Assembly: GCA_934154445.1 (NCBI GenBank)
Contig: CAKPGC010000006.1
Location: forward strand, 1-64,000
Direction: 5' to 3'
From: an uncultured Clostridia bacterium
Lineage (GTDB): Bacteria; Bacillota; Clostridia; TANB77; CAG-508
DNA length: 64,000 nt
The stretch's first letter is position 1, and every line of letters begins with the position of its first letter. The translations under genes and the position numbers were made by a program. Under the pieces are notes generated by a model that worked only from the letters and a program-made list of their open reading frames with translations, made no database searches and was not told the DNA's origin. Positions 45,684 through 54,492 of this stretch are shown one piece after another.

Positions 45684-47150
45684 ATGAAAAAAATTAATGG
45701 AATAATAATGCAATATTTTGAATGGTATATGAACTGTAATCAAAACTTATGGAATCAAGTAAAAGAAAATGCAGAAAAATTAGCAAGTATAGGAGTTACA
45801 GCAATGTGGCTACCTCCAGCATATAAAGGAATAGGTGGAAAAGATGAGGTTGGTTACGGAGTATATGATTTATACGATTTGGGAGAATTTAATCAAAAAG
45901 GAACAATAAAAACAAAGTACGGTTCAAAAGATGAATATCTAGAAGCACTAATAGCTTTAAAACAGGCCGGAATAGAAAGTTATGCAGATATTGTTTTAAA
46001 TCACAAAATGGGTGCGGATGCATTGCAAACAATACCAGCCACAAAAGTCGATTGGACAAATCATAACATAGAAACATCACAAAAAGAAACAGTAAAGGTT
46101 GCGACAAAATTCACGTTTCCAGAAAGAAAACATAAATATTCAGACTTTGAATGGAACTGGACAGATTTTGATGGAATAGATTATAATAACCAAACTGGTG
46201 AAAATGCAATATTCAAATTTATCGATAAAAAATGGGGAGAAGAAGTTGATGAAGAATTCGGAAACTTTGATTATCTAATGGGAGCTGATTTGGATTTTTC
46301 AAATCCAAGAGTTGTAAAAGAATGTACCGATTGGGGAAAATGGTATTTAGCTCTAACTAAAGTAGATGGTTTTAGATTAGATGCTGTAAAACATATAGAT
46401 GCAAATTTTTATAAAAATTGGATACAAACCTTAAGACAAGAGAGTAAAAAAGAATTATTTGCTGTGGGAGAATATTGGTCAGCTGATGTGAATAAACTAC
46501 ATAGATATATTACTAAAACAGAAGGAAAAATATCATTGTTTGACGTACCATTACATTATAATTTTTATAATGCAGCAAATGACCCTAATTATAATATGTC
46601 ACAAATACTAGAACATACATTAGTAAAAGAAAATCCATGTATGGCTGTAACATTTGTAGATAATCATGATACACAACCTGGACAAGCTCTGCAAAGTTTT
46701 GTTCAGAGTTGGTTCAAACCAATAGCATATTCGATTATATTACTAAGAAATGATGGATATCCTTGTGTGTTTTATGGAGATTATTATGGAATACCACATG
46801 ATAATATTGAACCAGAAGAAAGCTTAAAAACATTAATGATAATAAGAAAAGATAGGGCATATGGTTTACAACATGATTATTTTGACCATAATAATTACAT
46901 TGGATGGACTCAAGAGGGTGATGATGAACATATAAATTCAGGAATTGCAGTTGTCATATCTAATGCAGGAGATGGATATAAAAAAATGTATGTTGGAAGT
47001 CAAAATGCAGGAGAAATATATATTGACAGCCTTGGAAATTATGAAGAAGAAGTTATAATAGATGAAGATGGATGTGGAAATTTTAGTGTAAAATCTAAAA
47101 GTGTATCAGTTTGGATAAAAAAAATGCTAGGTCATTTGGGAAAAAAATAA
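45684..47150 (+). CDS. Cytoplasmic alpha-amylase (GH13)
   Basis: 488 aa. No signal peptide, so intracellular. GH13 regions: DIVLNHKMGADA, GFRLDAVKHID with the nucleophile aspartate (~232), AVGEYW with the acid/base glutamate (~262), and TFVDNHDTQPGQ with the third aspartate (~329). Matches the AmyS/AmyA cytoplasmic amylases that hydrolyse maltodextrin or glycogen. The frame opens far upstream, but only ATG 45684 has a ribosome site (AGAAGG) and it follows the promoter. Confidence 0.93.
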   Translation: MKKINGIIMQYFEWYMNCNQNLWNQVKENAEKLASIGVTAMWLPPAYKGIGGKDEVGYGVYDLYDLGEFNQKGTIKTKYGSKDEYLEALIALKQAGIESYADIVLNHKMGADALQTIPATKVDWTNHNIETSQKETVKVATKFTFPERKHKYSDFEWNWTDFDGIDYNNQTGENAIFKFIDKKWGEEVDEEFGNFDYLMGADLDFSNPRVVKECTDWGKWYLALTKVDGFRLDAVKHIDANFYKNWIQTLRQESKKELFAVGEYWSADVNKLHRYITKTEGKISLFDVPLHYNFYNAANDPNYNMSQILEHTLVKENPCMAVTFVDNHDTQPGQALQSFVQSWFKPIAYSIILLRNDGYPCVFYGDYYGIPHDNIEPEESLKTLMIIRKDRAYGLQHDYFDHNNYIGWTQEGDDEHINSGIAVVISNAGDGYKKMYVGSQNAGEIYIDSLGNYEEEVIIDEDGCGNFSVKSKSVSVWIKKMLGHLGKK

Positions 47151-47165
47151 AAAATGGAGGATAGA

Positions 47166-47840
47166 ATGAAAAGAACAAAATTAAAAGATAGAGTATTGCC
47201 TGATTATACAAAAGGAGAAGAAATTTTTAATATGACATCACATATAGTAGGTGGTAGTTTTGGAATAGTTGCATTGGTGTTATGTGTTGTTTTTTCTGCT
47301 ATTCACCATAATGGATACGCCGTTGTAAGTAGCTCAATATATGGAACAATGATGATAATTTTATATACAATGTCAAGTATATATCATGGTTTAAAACCAG
47401 AAAGAAAAGCAAAAAAAGTATTTCAAATATTAGACCACTGTTCTATATTTTTATTAATAGCTGGATCATATACACCATTTTGTTTAGTGACCTTTAGAGA
47501 GTATAATACAGCATTGGGATGGACTATATTTGGTGTTATATGGGGAAGTGCAATTTTAGGAATAACTCTAAATGGAATAGATATTAAAAAATATAAAGTA
47601 TTCTCTATGATTTGCTATTTAGGTATGGGATGGTGTATTATATTTACAGCTAAGCTGTTACCACAATTATTAGGAATACCGGGTTTAATATTGTTGGTTG
47701 CAGGAGGTGTAGCCTATACCATAGGAGCGGTTTTATATGGATTAGGTAAAAAGAAAAAATATATACATTCAATATTTCATTTATTTATATTATTAGGAAG
47801 TATATTGCAATTTTTTTGTATATTATTATATGTGATTTAA
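47166..47840 (+). CDS. Hemolysin III family membrane protein
   Basis: 224 aa, seven membrane helices. Family motifs: MTSHIVGGSFGI, SSIYHGLKPERKAKKVFQILDHCSIFLLIAGSYTPFCL and the late IHSIFHLFILLG histidine; these histidines and an aspartate form the metal site of the PAQR/CREST fold. In most bacteria it is not a proven toxin. ATG 47154 lies before GGAGG, so 47166 is the start. Only 15 bases after the amylase gene. Confidence 0.92.
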   Translation: MKRTKLKDRVLPDYTKGEEIFNMTSHIVGGSFGIVALVLCVVFSAIHHNGYAVVSSSIYGTMMIILYTMSSIYHGLKPERKAKKVFQILDHCSIFLLIAGSYTPFCLVTFREYNTALGWTIFGVIWGSAILGITLNGIDIKKYKVFSMICYLGMGWCIIFTAKLLPQLLGIPGLILLVAGGVAYTIGAVLYGLGKKKKYIHSIFHLFILLGSILQFFCILLYVI

Positions 47841-47878
47841 AAGAAATAAAAATTTGGAATAAAAAGGGGAAATAAAAA

Positions 47879-48823
47879 ATGAAAAAAATATCAATAATTG
47901 TACCAGTATATTATAATCAAGATAATTTATTACCATTATATGCAGATTTAAAGGAAAAGGTACTTAGCAAAATAAATATAGAATATGAATTAATATTTGT
48001 TGATGATGGCTCAAAAGACAAATCATATGAAGTTATGAAAAATTTAGCAAAATTAGATGAAAATATAAAAACAATAAGATTGTCAAGAAATTTTGGCGAA
48101 CATTCAGCACTATTAGCAGGTTTGTCACAATGTACAGGAGATTGTGCAGTAAGAAAAGCAGCAGATTTGCAAGAACCTTCTGAAGTGATATTAGATATGA
48201 TGAAGAAATATGAAGAAGGAAACAAAGTCGTTTTGGCAGTAAGAGCAGATAGAGAAGAGCCAATTATGCAAAAGGCATTTTCAAATTTATATGCATTTTT
48301 AATGAGAAAATTAGCTCTTCATAATATGCCAAAAGGAGGTTTCGACACTTTTTTGATAGATAGGCAAATAATTGATTTATTAGTAAAAATGCAAGAAAAA
48401 AACACATCATTAATGAGTCAAATTTTATGGGCGGGTTTTGAAACAGCAACTGTACCATATATAAGAAAAAAAAGAGAAATAGGAAAATCAAGATGGACAT
48501 TGTCTAAAAAAATAAAATTAGTATATGATTCATTACTAAGTTTTTCATATTTTCCAATAAAAATGATAACATCAGCAGGATTTTTAAGTTTCTTTATATC
48601 ATTAATATTATTAATTATAATTATTGGTAAAAAAATTGCAGGAATAATTGATGTAGAAGGTTATACTTCAATCATAATGATTATGCTTATGGGGTTTGGA
48701 ATTATAATGCTTTCAATAGGAGTATTAGGAGAGTATTTATGGAGAACATATGATGCAGCAAGAAGTAGACCACCATATATTATAGAAAAAGTGGAAAAAG
48801 GAGATAAATCTGAAAATGAATAA
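47879..48823 (+). CDS. GT2 polyprenyl-phosphate glycosyltransferase (GtrB/DPM-like)
   Basis: 314 aa. Catalytic N-terminal part: SIIVPVYYNQDNLLPLY, LIFVDDGSKDKSYEVM, RNFGEHSALLAG, then the QEPSE metal site and the RKKREIGKSRWTLSKKIK membrane-surface segment; two membrane helices follow (~232-258 and ~268-292). It makes a lipid-phosphate sugar on the inner face. Here RKAADLQEPSE replaces the common DADLQDPPE. It overlaps the next gene by 8 bases. Confidence 0.9.
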   Translation: MKKISIIVPVYYNQDNLLPLYADLKEKVLSKINIEYELIFVDDGSKDKSYEVMKNLAKLDENIKTIRLSRNFGEHSALLAGLSQCTGDCAVRKAADLQEPSEVILDMMKKYEEGNKVVLAVRADREEPIMQKAFSNLYAFLMRKLALHNMPKGGFDTFLIDRQIIDLLVKMQEKNTSLMSQILWAGFETATVPYIRKKREIGKSRWTLSKKIKLVYDSLLSFSYFPIKMITSAGFLSFFISLILLIIIIGKKIAGIIDVEGYTSIIMIMLMGFGIIMLSIGVLGEYLWRTYDAARSRPPYIIEKVEKGDKSENE

Positions 48824-50162
48824 TATACTTGAAAAATTAAATAAAAATAAAAGAATAATAATATTATTATTTTTAATATGCATATTTTGTTATTACTTAT
48901 TATGGACAGTTTCTGAACCATATAATTCATGCCCAGATGAAGGGATGAAATGGGATATATGCAAATATATTTATGAAAATAATAAATTACCACATGGAGA
49001 AGAAGAATCAATAAGAAATCAAATTTGGGGAATATCATATGCATTTCAACCAATATTGACATATATGATAGGTGCTATTTTTATGAAAGTTGCATCAATT
49101 TTTTCTACAGAGCAATTTACGTTATTAATAGCGGCGAGATTAGTTAGTACGATAAGTATGACATTTGTGGTTTATTTTGCAATAAAAATTTCTCAAAAGT
49201 TATTTAAAGGAATTTACAAATATTTATTTATTGCTTTTATAGCATTTCAACCAATAATTGCATTTCTTGCATCATACATAAATAATGATTCAACAGCATT
49301 ATTAGCATCAACAATAATAATATACTTATGGATATTAGGGTTAGAAAATAATTGGAAAACAAAACATTGTATATTATTAGGAATAACAATTGGATTTTGT
49401 TTACTTACATATTATAATGCATATGGATATATATTGTGTAGCATAATAATTTGTTTAATATCAACAATATCAAATAAAATGAAAACAAAAGAAATTGTTC
49501 AAAAAGCATTAATAGTAATGTGCGTTGCTTTTTTAATTGCAGGATGGTGGTTTATAAGGAATGCAATAATATATGATGGAGATTTTATGGGAATGCAAGC
49601 ACAAAATGAGTGCGGAGATAAATATGCTATGGATGGATATAAACCATCAGAAAGAATTACAGTTCAAAATCAAAATAAAACCATTATAGATATGTTGATA
49701 AAGGAAAAATGGTTAATAATTACAATTAAAGGGTTTGTTGGAGTTTTTGGATACAATTCGATAATTATGTCAAACAAAATATATATGGCTTATTTTTTAC
49801 TGTGGCTAATAGGAATAGTAGGATGTTTAATAAAATTTAAAGATTTATTTATATATAAAAAGAATGAGAAAAATAAATATTTATTGAATTACATATTTAT
49901 ATTATCAATAATAATTCCAATTTTATTAAGTATAATTTATTCATATGCAAGTGATTTTCAACCACAAGGAAGATATATAATAGGAATAATAATGCCATTT
50001 ACCTATTTTATTGTAAATGGCATAAGCATAATTTTAGAAAAACTTATAAAATCAGAAAAAATAAGAAATATCATTATTTTAATATTGATATTATTAATAA
50101 TTGTAATTTCAATGAAAGCAATCTTTGGTTATATAATACCAACGTATACTAACATGAAATAG
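48816..50162 (+). CDS. Multi-pass glycosyltransferase-like membrane protein
   Basis: 448 aa with about eleven membrane helices. An early extracellular loop has EPYNSCPDEGMKWDICKYI, resembling the acidic loop of GT-C/DUF2142 enzymes, which transfer a sugar from a polyprenyl phosphate on the outer face. Coupled by overlap to the GT2 gene that would make such a donor. The transferred sugar and acceptor are unknown. Confidence 0.75.
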   Translation: MNNILEKLNKNKRIIILLFLICIFCYYLLWTVSEPYNSCPDEGMKWDICKYIYENNKLPHGEEESIRNQIWGISYAFQPILTYMIGAIFMKVASIFSTEQFTLLIAARLVSTISMTFVVYFAIKISQKLFKGIYKYLFIAFIAFQPIIAFLASYINNDSTALLASTIIIYLWILGLENNWKTKHCILLGITIGFCLLTYYNAYGYILCSIIICLISTISNKMKTKEIVQKALIVMCVAFLIAGWWFIRNAIIYDGDFMGMQAQNECGDKYAMDGYKPSERITVQNQNKTIIDMLIKEKWLIITIKGFVGVFGYNSIIMSNKIYMAYFLLWLIGIVGCLIKFKDLFIYKKNEKNKYLLNYIFILSIIIPILLSIIYSYASDFQPQGRYIIGIIMPFTYFIVNGISIILEKLIKSEKIRNIIILILILLIIVISMKAIFGYIIPTYTNMK

Positions 50163-50177
50163 AAGGAAGTGTAAAAA

Positions 50178-51001
50178 ATGATAGGATTTAATGTGCCAAT
50201 TTTTATAGATGAGTCAGTTGACAACATCAGGAACTTCAGCATTAGAGATGGCTGCAATATTATTGGATATAAAAGATGGAGATGAAGTAATTATGCCGTC
50301 ATATACATTTGTATCAACAGCAGATGCATTTGTAATGGTAGGAGCAAAAGTTATTTTTGTAGATGTTAACCCTAAAACAATGAATATAGATGAAAATGAA
50401 ATAGAAAAAGCAATAACGTCAAAGACAAAAGCAATTGTGGTAGTACATTATGCGGGAATTTCACCAGATATGGATAAAATAATGAAAATAGCAAAAGAAC
50501 ATAATTTAAAAGTTGTAGAAGATGCAGCACAAGGATTTATGGCAAAATACAAAGAAAAATATCTTGGGACTATAGGAGACCTTGGTTGTTATAGCTTCCA
50601 TGAAACTAAAAATTATAGTATGGGCGAAGGTGGAGCAATTTCAATTAACGACCCTAAATTAATAGAGAGAGCAGAGATAATAAGAGAAAAAGGAACAAAT
50701 AGAAATACAATATCTTCCAGAATATAGCAAACATAATGCACATATGTTTTACATAAAAACAAGGAATTTAGAAGAAAGAACAGAATTATTAAAATACTTA
50801 AAGGAAAATGGAATACAAGCAGTGTTTCATTATATTCCATTACACACATCACCTGCTGGAAAAAAATTTGGAATATTTCACGGAGATGATAAATATACAA
50901 CCGTAGAAAGCGAAAGGTTAGTTAGATTACCTATGTACTATGAGTTAACAAGAAAAGACCAAGATGAGGTAATAAATAAAATTAAAGAATTTTATAAATA
51001 A
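50178..51001 (+). pseudogene. Decayed DegT/WecE-type sugar aminotransferase
   Basis: The pieces of one PLP-dependent sugar aminotransferase: MIGFNVPIFI (start), then LTTSGTSALEMAAILLDIKDGDEVIMPSYTFVSTADAF through FHETKNYSMGEGGAISIND (with the PLP lysine), then LPEYSKHNAHMFYIKT to the end. About 40 residues are missing after the N terminus and about 70-80 before LPEYS, and both joins change frame. Intact homologues are ~375 aa, so this is a true deletion pseudogene, unlike the single-base breaks elsewhere. Confidence 0.88.
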
Positions 51002-51024
51002 TATATTGAAAAGAAAAAATAAAG

Positions 51025-52140
51025 ATGAAAAAAGTAGTAATAATAGGAGCAAATAATTTTCAAATGCCATTAATCATAAAAGCAAAATCATTAGGATACG
51101 AAACGCATGTATTTGCATGGGAAGAAGGAGCTGTTGGGGCAAAATATGCAGATTTCTTTTATCCAATAAGTATTGTAGAAAAAGAACAAATTCTTAAAAA
51201 ATGCAAAGAAATAAAACCAGATGCAGTAATTTCAGTTGCATCAGATTTAGCTACAATCACTGTAAATTACTTAACAAATAATTTGGGACTTACAGGCAAT
51301 AATTTGGAATGTACAAAAATATCTACTAACAAATACGAAATGAGAAAAGCATTTAAAGAAAATGGAGTAGCTGTACCTCAATTTGTTGAGCTAACAAGTT
51401 TTGAGGAAATATCAAAAATAAAAAATATGAAAACTCCAATAATAGTAAAGCCAACAGATAGATCTGGAAGTAGATCTATTACAAAAATTGAGGATTTAAC
51501 TAAAATAGATGAATTAAAAAATGCGATAAGTGAAGCAATAAATACATCGTTTGAGAAAAAAGCAATAGTAGAAGAATATATAGTTGGAGATGAATTTAGT
51601 GCTGAATGCATTTCGTATGAAGGTAATCATATATTATTAACTGTAACTAGAAAACAAACAACAGGAGCACCACATTTTATAGAAACAGGGCATATTCAAC
51701 CTGCTGGACTTAGCAAAGAAATGATTTCAAAGATAGAAAAAGAAGTTGTTAAAGGATTAAACAGTTTAAAAATAAAAAATGGAGCATCACATACTGAATT
51801 TAAAATTACACCTAATGGAGATATCAAAATTATTGAAATAGGTGCAAGAATGGGAGGAGACTGCATAGGTTCAGATTTAGTGCAAATTTCAACAGGTTAT
51901 GACTTTTTAAAAATGGTGATAGATGTGGGATTAGGTAATAAACCTGATTTTACAAAAGTTGTTAAACCAAAAAAAGCTATTGTAAAATTTATTTTTACTG
52001 AAAAAGATATACAGGAATTAGAAAAGATAAAAAAAGAAACACCTGAAAATATTTATTATATTAGTCCAATAGATAAAATAAATTCACATGAAATTATAGA
52101 TAGTTCTACAAGATATGGATATTATATTTTAGCTGAATAG
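51025..52140 (+). CDS. ATP-grasp family ligase
   Basis: 371 aa. An N-terminal Rossmann-like part (VVIIGANNFQMPLIIKAKSLGYETHVF), the ATP-grasp centre (TPIIVKPTDRSGSRSITKI, AIVEEYIVGDEFSAEC) and the metal-binding end (GASHTEFKITPNGDIKIIEIGARMGGDCIG). It should join a carboxylate and an amine with ATP. Its place in a sugar-modifying cluster suggests it adds an amino acid or acid to an amino sugar, which the decayed aminotransferase would have supplied. Confidence 0.88.
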   Translation: MKKVVIIGANNFQMPLIIKAKSLGYETHVFAWEEGAVGAKYADFFYPISIVEKEQILKKCKEIKPDAVISVASDLATITVNYLTNNLGLTGNNLECTKISTNKYEMRKAFKENGVAVPQFVELTSFEEISKIKNMKTPIIVKPTDRSGSRSITKIEDLTKIDELKNAISEAINTSFEKKAIVEEYIVGDEFSAECISYEGNHILLTVTRKQTTGAPHFIETGHIQPAGLSKEMISKIEKEVVKGLNSLKIKNGASHTEFKITPNGDIKIIEIGARMGGDCIGSDLVQISTGYDFLKMVIDVGLGNKPDFTKVVKPKKAIVKFIFTEKDIQELEKIKKETPENIYYISPIDKINSHEIIDSSTRYGYYILAE

Positions 52141-52155
52141 AAAGGAAAAAGTAAA

Positions 52156-52524
52156 ATGGATACAAAAAAAGAAGTAAAGAGGAAAACAAAATTAAAAGAT
52201 ATATTTATACTACAATTAGTTATTGCAATATATACATTATCAACAGTTTTTGCTAAATTTGCATCAGGACAAGAATTTCTATCTTTTAATTTTATATTAT
52301 TTTATGGAATAGAAATGATGATATTAGGATTTTATGCGATTATATGGCAACAGTTGATAAAAAAATTTGATATTTCAGTTGCATATGCAAATAAAGCGAT
52401 GGGGTTGTTATGGTCAATTATATGGGCAATTTTAATTTTTAATGATACAATAACAATAAAAAATATAATAGGAGTAATAATTGTAATAATAGGTACAATT
52501 ATAGTAAATGGTGAAAATGAGTAA
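52156..52524 (+). CDS. SMR/ArnE-like four-helix membrane protein
   Basis: 122 aa, four membrane helices after a charged start. It resembles one half of the EmrE/ArnE group (LLWSIIWAILIFNDTITIKNIIGVIIVIIGTIIVN). With the next gene it probably forms a heterodimer that flips a lipid-linked sugar. Overlaps the next gene by 8 bases. Confidence 0.75.
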   Translation: MDTKKEVKRKTKLKDIFILQLVIAIYTLSTVFAKFASGQEFLSFNFILFYGIEMMILGFYAIIWQQLIKKFDISVAYANKAMGLLWSIIWAILIFNDTITIKNIIGVIIVIIGTIIVNGENE

Positions 52525-52852
52525 ATATATAATTTTTTTAATTTTAGCGGTTTTAGTAAGTTCAATCTCTCAAATCATACTAAAGAAGAGTGCATCCAAA
52601 ACTTACAATTCAATTTTTAAAGAGTATTTTAATGTATATGTCATAATTGGATATGGATTAATGGTTCTTTCCACAGTTCTTGTAGTTTTAGGATTAAAAG
52701 GTGTATCATACAAAAATGAACCTATTATTGAGTCATTAGGGTATATTTTTGTTATGATTTTAAGTAATAGAATTTTAGGTGAAAGAATTACTAAAAAGAA
52801 GATTTTAGGTAATGCATTAATTTTAATAGGAATATTTTGTTATTATATGTAA
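52517..52852 (+). CDS. SMR/ArnF-like four-helix membrane protein
   Basis: 111 aa, four helices; SSISQIILKKSA, GLKGVSYKNEPIIESLGYIFVMILSNRILGERITKKKILGNALILIGI is typical of the EamA/SMR half-transporters. The partner of the preceding gene. ATG 52517 (in ATGAGTAA, overlapping the previous stop) with GGTGA just before it is preferred over ATG 52508. Confidence 0.78.
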   Translation: MSKYIIFLILAVLVSSISQIILKKSASKTYNSIFKEYFNVYVIIGYGLMVLSTVLVVLGLKGVSYKNEPIIESLGYIFVMILSNRILGERITKKKILGNALILIGIFCYYM

Positions 52853-52867
52853 TTATATCTATAATAT

Positions 52868-52896
52868 TTGCAATTTTATGTAAAATATAGTATAAT
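52868..52896 (+). promoter_or_regulatory. Promoter of the 128-aa gene
   Basis: TTGCAA, 17-base spacer, perfect TATAAT at 52891-52896. Confidence 0.65.
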
Positions 52897-52950
52897 CTTT
52901 TTAAGATACACATAAGCTCAGTTTATTAATTAATGACAGGAGGATTGAAA

Positions 52951-53337
52951 ATGGTGAGAACATTATATTATGCAATAACAATCAGATATATCGGTCTGAT
53001 GGCAAATGAAGGATTTTTAAGAGTTAAATTGGAGGAGGATAATATAAGCAGCATTGAAGGGGTATTAACAGAAGATTACATTGTCGCAAATATTAAAAAC
53101 GATGTAATAATTTTAAATTATTATGTTAAAGAAGATATTGGCGAATATAAAAAAGAATTTGCTATGGAATTAAGTAGTGATGATATAGAATTACCACTAC
53201 ATTTGATAGCAGAGTCTGATTTTATAACAGTTGAAATTAATACAAAATATAAGATTTTGAAATCAGATGAAAAATTCAGATGTGATAGAATATTATCTGA
53301 GTTAAAAAATAATGTTTTCGGAGAAGAGCGGGGTTAA
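52951..53337 (+). CDS. Hypothetical protein, 128 aa
   Basis: Not recognised. Soluble, alternating strands and helices, no motif. AGGAGG lies 8 bases before ATG 52951; the ATG at 52933 precedes that site. Its last codons (GAG CGG GGT TAA) lie inside the terminator stem, and its penultimate-but-one codon is CGG, a codon otherwise not used in native genes here. Confidence 0.7.
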   Translation: MVRTLYYAITIRYIGLMANEGFLRVKLEEDNISSIEGVLTEDYIVANIKNDVIILNYYVKEDIGEYKKEFAMELSSDDIELPLHLIAESDFITVEINTKYKILKSDEKFRCDRILSELKNNVFGEERG

Positions 53338-53349
53338 CCGCTCTTTTTT
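53324..53349 (+). terminator. Terminator overlapping the stop codon
   Basis: AAGAGCGG pairs with CCGCTCTT around GGTTAA, then TTTT. The stop codon is the loop. Confidence 0.8.
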
Positions 53350-53383
53350 AGTACTTAGAACTTTTTTTATTTGAATATTATAG

Positions 53384-53412
53384 TTGATTAATAAAAAGAA
53401 ATTTAGTAAAAT
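53384..53412 (+). promoter_or_regulatory. Promoter of dgkA
   Basis: TTGATT, 17-base spacer, TAAAAT. Confidence 0.5.
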
Positions 53413-53456
53413 ATAAATGAAAAATTTTGATATTTATAAAAGGATGGAATTTTAAA

Positions 53457-53807
53457 ATGAAAAAATTATTAAAAAGCTTTAAATATGCATTTGAAGGAAT
53501 ATTTACTGGAATAAAAGAAGAACAAAATATGAAAGTACACATAGTAATAATGATACTTGTAATAATATTTGGAATAATGTTAAAAATAAGTACAATAGAA
53601 TGGATAATTTGCATAGTACTATTTGGATTAGTAATATCAATGGAATTAATAAATACAGCAATAGAAAACACAGTAGATTTGATAACAGAAGAAAAAAATC
53701 CAAAAGCAAAAATATCAAAAGATGTAGCAGCAGGTGCTGTTTTAGTTTCAGCAATTTCATCTCTCATAATTGGATTAATAATATTCATTCCTAAAATATT
53801 TTATTAA
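53457..53807 (+). CDS. dgkA: Diacylglycerol/undecaprenol kinase
   Basis: 116 aa, three membrane helices. Family motifs: SFKYAFEGIFTGIKEEQNMKVH at the start, the active-site strand SMELINTAIENTVDLI and KISKDVAAGAVLVSAI. In Gram-positives this enzyme phosphorylates undecaprenol, supplying the lipid carrier for wall and capsule synthesis. An ATG at 53427 is in frame, but the ribosome site AAAGGATGG favours 53457. Confidence 0.93.
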   Translation: MKKLLKSFKYAFEGIFTGIKEEQNMKVHIVIMILVIIFGIMLKISTIEWIICIVLFGLVISMELINTAIENTVDLITEEKNPKAKISKDVAAGAVLVSAISSLIIGLIIFIPKIFY

Positions 53808-53854
53808 AAAATTTAAATAACGATAAGCAAATAAAGTGAGTGAAATGGGAAAAA

Positions 53855-54469
53855 ATGGAATATAAAGAGACAAGACAAATAGAAAATACAATAATGCAAG
53901 AAAAAAATAAAGAAAATGACATAAGAGGATATAAATTTAAAGATTGTGGAGAAACTATAATTACAGAAAAAATTGAAATTACAAATTGTATATTTGAAAA
54001 TTGTAAATGTATAGAATCAAAGTTTATAGGTGTTTATTTTACAAATGTAATTTTTAAAGATTGTGATTTTTCAAACACGGATTTTAGTGGATCAAGTTTT
54101 GTAGAGTGCACATTTTTAAATTGTAAAGTTATAGGCACAAAATTTATTGACATAAGCATTTATAAGACTAAGATTGACCAATCAAATTTAGAGTACTCTA
54201 ATCTATCAAATTCCAATATAAAAGATACAATTTTTGAAGATGATAATTTACAAATGACATCATTTGGAGAATGTAAGTTTAAAAATATTAAGTTTAATGA
54301 ATGCAATTTATATAATGCTCAAATGTTTAGAACAAATTTAAATAAAGTTGATTTCAGAACTTGTAATATTAATGGAATAATAGTTGATAAAGAAGATTTA
54401 AAGGGTATTATAGTAAATCAATTTCAAGCAATAGAATTATCAAAATTGCTAGGAATTATTGTGAAATAA
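53855..54469 (+). CDS. Pentapeptide-repeat protein, Qnr-like layout
   Basis: 204 aa. From about residue 28 to 175, five-residue units with F/L at the centre (FENCK, FKDCDFSNTDFSGSSF, NLEYSNLSNSNI, NLYNAQM) predict a right-handed quadrilateral beta-helix. The C-terminal NQFQAIELSKLLGIIVK resembles the end of Qnr proteins, which protect DNA gyrase by mimicking DNA; that role is inference. GTG 53840 is an alternative start. Short spacing to dgkA. Confidence 0.85.
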   Translation: MEYKETRQIENTIMQEKNKENDIRGYKFKDCGETIITEKIEITNCIFENCKCIESKFIGVYFTNVIFKDCDFSNTDFSGSSFVECTFLNCKVIGTKFIDISIYKTKIDQSNLEYSNLSNSNIKDTIFEDDNLQMTSFGECKFKNIKFNECNLYNAQMFRTNLNKVDFRTCNINGIIVDKEDLKGIIVNQFQAIELSKLLGIIVK

Positions 54470-54492
54470 AATCTATCAGAAAGGTGAAGCAA

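Noticed and set aside
29904..45966. Explaining the frameshifts by a simple sequencing error at CCGGA
   Set aside because: CCGGA occurs several times without a break (29904, 31040, 41950, 45964), so the motif alone is not enough; a data error is still kept as an alternative in the main finding.
50178..51001. Treating the aminotransferase as another +1 frameshift gene
   Set aside because: Large parts of the protein are missing and no C-GGA occurs at the joins; it is a deletion pseudogene.
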